The position numbers and the translations under genes are program-made. From the NCBI GenBank assembly GCA_902826505.1, contig CADEFG010000214.1, positions 1-7,882 of the forward strand: a DNA stretch of 7,882 nucleotides, read 5' to 3'. Origin of the DNA: an uncultured Acidobacteriota bacterium (GTDB lineage: Bacteria > Acidobacteriota > Blastocatellia > Pyrinomonadales > Pyrinomonadaceae). Numbering within the stretch: position 1 is the stretch's first letter; every line of letters starts with the position of its first letter. Below the pieces are notes generated by a model. It made no database searches. It was not told the DNA's origin and worked only from the letters and a program-made list of their open reading frames with translations. Shown here one piece after another: positions 1-5,675 of this stretch.

Positions 1-61
1 ATCTTTCGTTAGCTGAATTCAGCTTATGATTTCACTAGCACCAATGGTTAATTAACAATTC

Positions 62-89
62 AAAATCTAAAATCCAAAATCGAGAATCA
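62..89. repeat. 7-bp tandem repeat AAAATCN at the 3' end of rpoD
   Basis: Three consecutive heptads (AAAATCT, AAAATCC, AAAATCG at 62-82) are followed by a degenerate fourth, AGAATCA (83-89). The last three bases of that fourth unit are the reverse complement of the rpoD stop codon TGA. Nothing shows a function. It may be a slippage-generated microsatellite or a small intergenic repeat family of this genome. The rest of 1-61 is AT-rich non-coding sequence, with a 14-bp palindrome at 11-24. Confidence 0.6.
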
Positions 90-1814
90 GGCTTTGCCCT
101 CGAGAAACGCCTTCAAACGGCGCGAGCGCGACGGGTGACGCAATTTTCTGAGCGCTTTCGCTTCGATCTGGCGAATCCGTTCACGCGTCACGGCGAAATG
201 CTGTCCGACTTCTTCGAGCGTGTGTTCAGAACCCGTGTTGCCGAGTCCGAACCGCATTTTGATGACTTTTTCCTCGCGCGGAGTGAGCGTGGCGAGAACT
301 TCGTCGGTAATTTCGCGAAGATTGCCAAATGTCACGGATTCCGCCGGATTCATGATCGAGCGGTCTTCGATAAAATCGCCTAAATGCGAATCTTCTTCTT
401 CGCCGATCGGCGTTTCCAAACTGATCGGTTCCTGCGCGATTTTCAGAACCTTACGCACTTTTGAAACCGGAATATCCATCTTTTTGGCGATCTCTTCCGA
501 AGTCGGTTCACGCCCGAGTTCCTGAACAAGCGCGCGCGAAGTGCGGATCAGTTTGTTGATCGTTTCGATCATATGAACCGGAATCCGAATCGTTCGCGCC
601 TGATCGGCGATGGCGCGGGTGATCGCCTGACGAATCCACCACGTCGCGTAGGTCGAAAATTTATAACCGCGCCGCCATTCGAATTTATCGACCGCTTTCA
701 TCAAACCGATATTACCTTCCTGGATCAGATCGAGAAACTGCAAACCCCGATTCGTGTATTTTTTGGCGATCGAAACAACGAGGCGCAAATTGGCTTCGAC
801 CAATTCGCGTTTGGCTTGATTCGTCTGCTGTTCGCCGATCAGGATCGACTGCAAAGCACGTTTGATCTCGACGGTCGGCAGATGATATTTTTCTTCGATC
901 TCCGACAATTTTTTGCGCGAATCGGCGATTTTTGCCGTCAAATCCTTCTTTTCGTCGGCGGTCGGTTTGATTTCGAGTCGTTCTTCGGCTTTGCGAATAT
1001 CACGTTCGGCTTTGCGAATCTCCTCGGCGATCTTGCGAATCGAGGTGATCAGCAATTGTTTGGTGTATTCGGTCAGATTCAGGTTTTTGATTTCCTGCGA
1101 AATTTCAAGCCGCGCCCGCGCCGTCTGGCGTTTTAAAGCCAGCAGTTTTTTGCCCGGTTTGCCTTTCGATTTGACTTGTTCGTCACGCAAATCCGACCAG
1201 TATTTCAGGGCTTTCTCGTAATTTGTTTTGATATTTTCGATGCCTTCGAGCGTCCAGCGCAAATATTCATCGACCTTGTCTTCTTCGCCGGTCAGTTCGG
1301 CTTGCTCGGAAAACATCACGGTTTCGCGAATGCTCGCCTTGCCGCGAACGAGTTCGTCGCCGAGCTTGATCAGTCGTTCGACCGCGATCGGCGAACGCGA
1401 AATCGATTTCTGGGTTTTGATCTGTCCGCGTTCGATGCGTTGCGCGATCGTCACTTCGCCTTCGCGTGTCAAAAGCGGAACGATGCCCATTTCGCGTAAA
1501 TACAAACGCACCGGATCGTTGGATTTATCGAGCGTTCCGGCTGATAGATCCAAATCGAGGTCGTCTTCGTTGAGTTCGTTGTCATCGTCGAGCGCGAGAC
1601 TTGCCGCTTGTTCAAGCAAAACCGAATCCGAATCGGAAACCGAAATATTCGCGCCTTCCAATCGTTCCAGAACGTCTTCGATGTCTTCGGGCGACATCAT
1701 TTTGTCGGGCATTTCACGGTTTAATTCGTCAAAACTTAAAAACTTCTTGCCTCTGCCCATCGCCAGAAGTCTGTCCACTAAGTCTTCTTTTTCGTCGTAG
1801 TCTGTCATAATCAT
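87..1814 (-). CDS. rpoD: RNA polymerase primary sigma factor (sigma-70, RpoD/SigA)
   Basis: This is the housekeeping sigma factor that directs core RNA polymerase to -10/-35 promoters. All sigma-70 regions are present in order. Region 1.1-like sequence covers about residues 5-60, followed by an acidic linker (75-90). Region 1.2 is about 98-132 (DPVRLYLREMG). A Lys/Glu-rich non-conserved segment, probably helical, spans about 133-330. Region 2 is about 337-415, including LDLIQEGNIGLMKAVDKF and the -10-reading YKFSTYATWWIRQAITRAIA. Region 3 is about 416-485 and region 4 about 497-572, with the -35-binding helix-turn-helix around 533-560 (TRERIRQIEAKALRKLR). At 575 aa with regions 1.1 and 1.2, it is a group 1 sigma rather than an alternative one. 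The start is ambiguous: Met1 or Met3 (nt 1806-1808), and neither has a clear Shine-Dalgarno. It lies 83 bp downstream of dnaG across an AT-rich gap that could hold its own promoter, but I cannot assign convincing hexamers. Translation ends TGA. Confidence 0.97.
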   Translation of the reverse strand: MIMTDYDEKEDLVDRLLAMGRGKKFLSFDELNREMPDKMMSPEDIEDVLERLEGANISVSDSDSVLLEQAASLALDDDNELNEDDLDLDLSAGTLDKSNDPVRLYLREMGIVPLLTREGEVTIAQRIERGQIKTQKSISRSPIAVERLIKLGDELVRGKASIRETVMFSEQAELTGEEDKVDEYLRWTLEGIENIKTNYEKALKYWSDLRDEQVKSKGKPGKKLLALKRQTARARLEISQEIKNLNLTEYTKQLLITSIRKIAEEIRKAERDIRKAEERLEIKPTADEKKDLTAKIADSRKKLSEIEEKYHLPTVEIKRALQSILIGEQQTNQAKRELVEANLRLVVSIAKKYTNRGLQFLDLIQEGNIGLMKAVDKFEWRRGYKFSTYATWWIRQAITRAIADQARTIRIPVHMIETINKLIRTSRALVQELGREPTSEEIAKKMDIPVSKVRKVLKIAQEPISLETPIGEEEDSHLGDFIEDRSIMNPAESVTFGNLREITDEVLATLTPREEKVIKMRFGLGNTGSEHTLEEVGQHFAVTRERIRQIEAKALRKLRHPSRSRRLKAFLEGKA

Positions 1815-1897
1815 TTGATAAATGTTTTTTGATTAAATCTGCGGATAAATCGTTGTTTATTAAATATCGTTTTAACGCTCGAAATAAATAAATTGTT
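1815..1897 (-). other. AT-rich gap between dnaG and rpoD
   Basis: This 83-bp gap is the longest between two intact genes in the window apart from the toxin-antitoxin leader. It is far more AT-rich than its flanks and lacks a stem-loop with a U-tract, so dnaG transcripts probably continue into rpoD. It contains the small palindrome CGTTTTAACG (1868-1877). A private rpoD promoter is possible given the base composition, but no pair of hexamers is convincing, and no Shine-Dalgarno precedes rpoD. Confidence 0.4.
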
Positions 1898-4891
1898 TCA
1901 GTTGTCGCTGATCCGGTTTTGCAAATCGCGTTTTAATCGCGCGAGTCCGATCTGTTCCGCGACGAGTTGTCCGAGCAATTCATTATTTCCGCTTTGTTCC
2001 GCCAAAATCAGTTCCTGACTGATTTCTAAGATCCGGTTTGAAATCGCCATCGAACGCAATGTGAAAACACAGCTTTCGGCATTATGCAAGACTTCGTCGA
2101 TTGCATCGCCGACTTCGCGCGGCGGTTCGCTCATCATCAGCACGGGAACAAAATCGCTTGCCGTTTCGTCCGTTTCGACGAGTTCGAGCAAACTTTCAAG
2201 TGTAATCCCCGCGCCCGCGTTTTGCAATTCCAAAACGGCTCGAAAAACGCTCGCAGTCGCCAGCGCATCGTAATCGGTTTCTTCAAGTTGGGGCAAAATT
2301 ATTTCCCGCAATTCGTTGTCGTAGATCAGCAGTTCAAGCAGACGGCTTTCAGCGACCGTCATTTTTGCTTGGGTGGCACGGGCAACCTGCTGTTTGATGG
2401 TTTCGGTATCGATTCGTGAACCGAGCTTGACCGCTTTCCACAAATCGCGTTTGAGCATCGCATCTTCGACGCGCAAAGCGTTCATTGCCTGGTCAAAACT
2501 GTCGCGTTTCTGAATCGGATTGCGAACAATCGAAATAACAGGCAACACATCTTCGATCGCCTCGGCTTTTTGCTTCGGTACCGAAAGATTGCGCTCCTGC
2601 ACAGCAGTTTCTAAAACGAATTGGAGATAGGTAGTCGCGTTGGTTTCGTGTTGTTTTTTATAGCTTGCGAATCCGTTGGCGCGGATGAAATCGTCCGGGT
2701 CTTGCCCGTTTGGTAACACCAAAATCTTGATTTCAAAATCGTCTGCCAGAAGGATTTCAATAGCCCGTCTTGCCGCTTTGACACCTGCCTTGTCTCCATC
2801 ATAATTGACAACGACTTTCTTCGCAAATCTGCCGAGCAACTTTGATTGCTGTTCGGTGAACGCCGTTCCGAGACTCGCCACGCAATTCGTCACGCCGAAT
2901 TGGTAAAGCGCGATCAGATCGAGATAGCCCTCGACCAAAATCGCGTACTTCTTTTTGCGGATTTCTTCTTTCGATTGGAAAAGTCCGTAGAGATTATCGC
3001 CCTTCGTGTAAGCCGGAGTTTCGGGCGAATTCAGGTATTTCGGCTCGCCCGCTGCTAAGATCCGTGCGCCGAACGCGACCGGCGCGCCGTCGATATTCAA
3101 AACGGGAAACATAATGCGCCCGCGAAAACGGTCGTAAACTCGTTTTTTCTCTTCGTTGACCGAAACCAGACCGCTCGCTTCGATCAATTGTTCATCCGCG
3201 CCTTTTTCCTTGAGCAAAGACATCAGCGCGTCCCAGCTGTCAGGCGCATAACCGATGTGAAATTGTTTGATGATGTCACCGGAAATCTCGCGTTTTTCAA
3301 GATATTCACGTGCCTGACGAGCGTGAGCGTTGTTTTCTTGCAGGTGATGTTCCCAGAATTCGAGCGCGTAACGGTTCAGTTCGATGACCTGATCGGCAAT
3401 CGCTTTTTGCTCTTTTTTACGTTGTTTATTGCGCTCGTAATTTTTATCGTCAACGGGTTCGGGCAGCGGCACGCCCGAAATTTCCGCGACGCGCTTGATC
3501 GCTTCGGGAAAGTTCAAGCCTTCCAATTCCATCACGAAATTAAAAGCCGAACCGCCCTTTCCGCAATTATGAACCGTTGCCAATTTGGTTGTGAATGAAC
3601 TTGTGCCTTCAACTGTAATATCAACAACCCGGCTCAATTCTTCCTTAGTTTGAATCTCGCTGATTTGTGTTAAATAATATTCTGTGTCATCAATTGTTTC
3701 GTAAAAACCTCTCAAACTTTCGCGCATTCTTGGATATTGTGTCCAAAACTCACGATGAATTTGATTATTTCTATCAAAATATTCGTCGTTTCGCAGGAGA
3801 GAAATATATTCTTTTGCCTGAATTGCTAAAGCAAAAAGTCCATAGGAAAGTTCACGGGATGTTGAGCGTGAGATTCCGGTTTTATTAGCGTCACCATCAC
3901 GATAGCCTTTTAGAAAAGCTTTTTGTATATCAATTGTCCAGTACAGGCATTCAGCCGGAATTTTCTTTTGCGCCGCGCCTTTACCAAACCAATAAACAAG
4001 TTGTTTAGCTAAATCTGTTTTACTGCAATTTACTTCACAGATATTTTTATATGCGCCTTGATGATAAATTGATGCCTCAAGCTTAAATTCGCTTTTAAGT
4101 ATTGAAACGATTTCTTCCGCAAAATGCAGTTCATTTGAGTTGAAAGTCCATCGTACGAAGCCGCGCCCGACAGATCCTTCGGCTAACCATAAACCGTAGA
4201 GTCTGGCAGTCTTTTCATTGATTGGAAGCTCTTCGATTCGATAACCATTGACGAGATTCTTTTTCGGATGAATAACGTCATTTGCTCGTAAGGGAAAATT
4301 TTTACGCAAATTTTCGTGAATGAGAGGAAATGCCAAATAATCTCCGACTTTCATTTCTTCGGCATTTCCTTCAGTCAATTTCAATAAGTTCTGATATTTC
4401 TTTGAGCGTTTTGCCCGTTTGCGAATTGAGTAAAATTTTAATCTTTCGGGCGTTTGCTGAATGTAAGGCAAATTAGAAACGGCATCTTCCTGTCGAACGA
4501 ATAAACAAGTGTGGTCAGGTGTCAGCCAAAGCGGGTCGTATCTGAACATTGCGGTTGAAATACCGAGCAATTGTTCTGATGTTTTATGAAATATATTTGT
4601 GATTGATTTTAACTCGCCGTTCAAATCAACTACTTTGTCGCAATAGCAAACTAGTCCGATGGGTTTTAATCCTTTGTCTGTCCAGATTAATTCGTTTTCT
4701 TCCAAACACCCGAAACACTTGTAAAAACCTTTCGCCTGATTGACCGAAAACGAAGCCGTCTTTTCGCCGTGAAACGGACAATTGCCCCAAAAGTTCGCGC
4801 CCTTTTTCTTCAGCGGAACGTGCATCTCGACAATCCGCACCAGATCGGCGCGGTTTTTCAGATCATCAATAAAATATTGGTCGTAAAGCAT
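1898..4891 (-). CDS. dnaG: DNA primase precursor DnaG with in-frame intein
   Basis: Primase makes RNA primers for replication and works with the replicative helicase. The 997-residue ORF is an intein-containing precursor; removing residues 62-442 leaves 616 aa, the usual DnaG length. The N-terminal CHC2 zinc finger has ligands C38, H41 and C59 plus C443 after splicing, spaced C-x2-H-x17-C-x2-C. The catalytic core runs from about 490: the Toprim_N region contains RFRGRIMFP (588-596) and KYLNSPETPAY (618-628), and the TOPRIM domain has VEGYLD with E654, YDGD with D698 and D700, and DPDDF at 731-735. The helical C-terminus (about 840-997) should be the helicase-binding part. The start is supported by homology of the first 18 residues to a duplicated copy at 5617-5670. 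It begins 6 nt after the toxin gene stop, with only a weak SD-like AAGAA. The zinc finger and active-site residues are intact, so function depends on splicing. Confidence 0.97.
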   Translation of the reverse strand: MLYDQYFIDDLKNRADLVRIVEMHVPLKKKGANFWGNCPFHGEKTASFSVNQAKGFYKCFGCLEENELIWTDKGLKPIGLVCYCDKVVDLNGELKSITNIFHKTSEQLLGISTAMFRYDPLWLTPDHTCLFVRQEDAVSNLPYIQQTPERLKFYSIRKRAKRSKKYQNLLKLTEGNAEEMKVGDYLAFPLIHENLRKNFPLRANDVIHPKKNLVNGYRIEELPINEKTARLYGLWLAEGSVGRGFVRWTFNSNELHFAEEIVSILKSEFKLEASIYHQGAYKNICEVNCSKTDLAKQLVYWFGKGAAQKKIPAECLYWTIDIQKAFLKGYRDGDANKTGISRSTSRELSYGLFALAIQAKEYISLLRNDEYFDRNNQIHREFWTQYPRMRESLRGFYETIDDTEYYLTQISEIQTKEELSRVVDITVEGTSSFTTKLATVHNCGKGGSAFNFVMELEGLNFPEAIKRVAEISGVPLPEPVDDKNYERNKQRKKEQKAIADQVIELNRYALEFWEHHLQENNAHARQAREYLEKREISGDIIKQFHIGYAPDSWDALMSLLKEKGADEQLIEASGLVSVNEEKKRVYDRFRGRIMFPVLNIDGAPVAFGARILAAGEPKYLNSPETPAYTKGDNLYGLFQSKEEIRKKKYAILVEGYLDLIALYQFGVTNCVASLGTAFTEQQSKLLGRFAKKVVVNYDGDKAGVKAARRAIEILLADDFEIKILVLPNGQDPDDFIRANGFASYKKQHETNATTYLQFVLETAVQERNLSVPKQKAEAIEDVLPVISIVRNPIQKRDSFDQAMNALRVEDAMLKRDLWKAVKLGSRIDTETIKQQVARATQAKMTVAESRLLELLIYDNELREIILPQLEETDYDALATASVFRAVLELQNAGAGITLESLLELVETDETASDFVPVLMMSEPPREVGDAIDEVLHNAESCVFTLRSMAISNRILEISQELILAEQSGNNELLGQLVAEQIGLARLKRDLQNRISDN
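3566..4708 (-). mobile_element. Full-length intein in the DnaG zinc finger
   Basis: This self-splicing protein element of 381 residues occupies precursor residues 62-442. The N-terminal junction is CFG|C62-LEENELIW and the C-terminal junction is ATVHN442|C443-GKGG. Splicing residues are present: Cys1 (C62); a block B TxxH motif in LTPDHTCLF (T124, H127); block F-like RVVDITVEGTSSF (421-433); and the terminal His-Asn (441-442) followed by Cys+1. Joining the exteins restores the CHC2 motif ending CFGCGKGGSAF. Sampled lines of intein DNA are 16/60, 19/60 and 20/60 GC (lines starting 3661, 4021, 4081), against 34/60, 37/60 and 31/60 in the primase extein (2161, 3061, 3181), which suggests separate, probably horizontal, origin. 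Because the +1 residue and Cys1 occupy the same zinc-ligand position, metal binding could affect splicing; that part is inference. Confidence 0.95.
3692..4219 (-). other. LAGLIDADG (DOD) homing endonuclease domain inside the intein
   Basis: Approximate limits are precursor residues 225-400. Two LAGLIDADG-type helices are visible. The first is around LYGLWLAEGS (231-240), where Glu238 takes the place of the usual catalytic Asp. The second is around AFLKGYRDGDA (325-335), with D332/D334 as acidic candidates. Both keep an acidic residue, and the reading frame is open throughout, so the endonuclease may still be active and able to copy the intein into intein-less dnaG alleles. The domain edges are estimated. 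Confidence 0.85.
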
Positions 4892-4896
4892 TGATT
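4838..4896. repeat. Direct repeat copy 1 (start of functional dnaG)
   Basis: This pairs with 5617-5675 at an offset of exactly 779 bp, without gaps. The coding part (54 bp from the ATG) matches at 46 positions; the 5 bp beyond the ATG match at four. The two copies bracket the toxin-antitoxin pair. Recombination between them would remove 779 bp and leave one intact dnaG start. Confidence 0.88.
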
Positions 4897-4897
4897 C

Positions 4898-5305
4898 TTA
4901 CAAGATTTGCAAAAAATCGGTCGGCGAATAAACTTTCACCGAAGCATTCTTGTAATCTTTCGTGTTGCGCGTCACGATTGCGTCCAAACTTTCCGCAACG
5001 CCGCATTCGTGCTGGACGGCATCTTCGTAGTCGGTAATCGGAGAAATTATGGCAGATTGCAGATTGTTTGAATCAACCGGACAGATTTTGACCAATTTCA
5101 ATAATTTGTCTAACTCCTGTAAGGTCAAATCTCTGCCGTTTTCTTTTCTGCCGATGTAATAAATGTTGATGGCGGTGATGCTTGCGATAAAAGCCTCGAT
5201 TTTGTTTTGGGCAATTGCGATAAAAATCTGTTCGGCTTCGACAAAAAAAGGCTGATGCGCCAAAATGAAATCCAAATTGACATCAGTGTCCAGCAAAACG
5301 CGCAT
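4898..5305 (-). CDS. PIN-domain ribonuclease toxin (VapC-like)
   Basis: A 135-aa single-domain PIN protein, the expected size for a toxin. PIN toxins are metal-dependent RNases kept inactive by a co-transcribed antitoxin. The N-terminal strand with the first acidic residues is RVLLDTDVNLDF (D6, D8). A second conserved segment, ITAINIYYIGRK (43-54), has Asn47 where related proteins I recall often have Asp. The acidic cluster TDYEDAVQ (D92, E94, D95) and LDAIVTRNTKDY (D108, D117) complete the site, so most metal ligands look intact. Its ATG overlaps the antitoxin stop by one base (TAATG), implying translational coupling. It ends 6 nt before dnaG. Family assignment is from motifs; the RNA target cannot be told. 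Confidence 0.9.
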   Translation of the reverse strand: MRVLLDTDVNLDFILAHQPFFVEAEQIFIAIAQNKIEAFIASITAINIYYIGRKENGRDLTLQELDKLLKLVKICPVDSNNLQSAIISPITDYEDAVQHECGVAESLDAIVTRNTKDYKNASVKVYSPTDFLQIL

Positions 5306-5559
5306 TATTTGTATTTCTCCGAAAGATGTTCAAAGATAATTTCGCGTTCCTGCTCTCTGGTCATTGGCGGATTTTCCATTTTCAAACTTCCGGCAAGGCT
5401 TTTGACGAGTCGTAATCTTTCTTCAATCGAAGGCGCGTCCTCATTTGGCGGATTTTCTTCCAAATCTTCTTCAAAGATTCGCAAAAGTTGTCGGATAATA
5501 ACTGACTTTTGCGCTTTCGGATAAGTTTTGAATTCTTGAACTATTTGCTGTTGCGTCAT
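5305..5559 (-). CDS. Putative antitoxin partner of the PIN toxin
   Basis: An 84-aa, charged, probably helical protein with no signal peptide or membrane segment. It is called antitoxin mainly by position: directly upstream of, and overlapping by one base, a PIN toxin gene. Its C-terminal part (GSLKMENPPMTREQEREIIF, then EHLSEKY) resembles short antitoxins I recall beside PIN toxins, in which a conserved glycine/proline segment leads into an acidic helix ending in KY and probably wraps the toxin. The N-terminal half (QQIVQEFKTYPKAQKSVIIRQLL) may be a DNA-binding or dimerisation helix pair, but no clear AbrB, RHH or Phd signature is visible. It is preceded by a good Shine-Dalgarno (GAGGT, 5567-5571) and an extended -10 element. 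Autoregulation is expected for the class but not shown here. Confidence 0.75.
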   Translation of the reverse strand: MTQQQIVQEFKTYPKAQKSVIIRQLLRIFEEDLEENPPNEDAPSIEERLRLVKSLAGSLKMENPPMTREQEREIIFEHLSEKYK

Positions 5560-5579
5560 TGTTTTTACCTCAGAAAATT

Positions 5580-5588
5580 ATTGTATCA
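5580..5588 (-). promoter_or_regulatory. Probable extended -10 promoter of the toxin-antitoxin pair
   Basis: Read on the minus strand the sequence is TGATACAAT, an exact TGn extension followed by a hexamer with 5/6 matches to TATAAT. No good -35 exists at 17-18 bp spacing (TAATCT or TTAATC), which extended -10 promoters tolerate. Transcription would start near 5573, giving a leader of about 14 nt carrying GAGGT before the antitoxin ATG. The promoter sits between the dnaG relic breakpoint (5617) and the antitoxin, so it belongs to the inserted part. Confidence 0.5.
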
Positions 5589-5616
5589 CCGACTTTGATT
5601 TAAGATTAATTTCCCA

Positions 5617-5670
5617 AACAAGGTCAGCGCGGTTTTTCAGATCATCGATAAAATATTGATCGTTGAGCAT
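5617..5670 (-). pseudogene. dnaG: Relic of the dnaG 5' end (first 18 codons)
   Basis: The minus strand encodes MLNDQYFIDDLKNRADLV, matching DnaG residues 1-18 except Tyr3 to Asn. At DNA level 46/54 bases match; seven of eight differences are synonymous third positions. Similarity stops sharply after codon 18. The frame then runs 12 unrelated codons to a TAA at 5578-5580, giving a 30-aa ORF. Its ATG overlaps the stop of the upstream 336-aa gene as TAATG, with AGAAGA just upstream as possible ribosome-binding sequence, so this is probably the original dnaG start of the locus, cut off by the inserted cassette. Confidence 0.88.
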
Positions 5671-5675
5671 TAATT
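5617..5675. repeat. Direct repeat copy 2 (dnaG relic side)
   Basis: This copy holds the truncated dnaG head plus the last bases of the 336-aa gene. It marks the upstream edge of the inserted cassette. No target-site duplication or terminal inverted repeat is visible beyond the repeat, and no integrase or transposase is encoded between the copies. Confidence 0.88.

Noticed and set aside
11..24. 14-bp palindrome AGCTGAATTCAGCT as rpoD terminator
   Set aside because: The stem is at most five pairs around an AATT loop, it has no U-tract following on the minus strand, and it lies over 60 bp past the stop. A terminator is possible but not supported.
573..1136. Long plus-strand open frame opposite rpoD (187 aa)
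   Set aside because: It lies entirely within the rpoD coding region, has repetitive low-complexity Phe/Asp/Arg content typical of an antisense shadow, and shows no known domain. The same holds for the other plus-strand frames opposite rpoD, dnaG and the exported-protein genes.
2611..2826. 71-aa minus-strand frame inside dnaG
   Set aside because: It overlaps the TOPRIM coding part of dnaG in another frame; the dnaG frame holds conserved catalytic residues there.
3566..4708. The dnaG insert as a separate gene or a group I/II intron
   Set aside because: The frame is continuous across both junctions and carries intein splicing motifs with Cys1, His-Asn and Cys+1; no intron structure or stop codon is needed to explain it.
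4898..5675. Insertion sequence or integron cassette carrying the toxin-antitoxin pair
   Set aside because: No transposase, integrase, terminal inverted repeat or attC-like hairpin is visible; the only boundary signal is the dnaG duplication.
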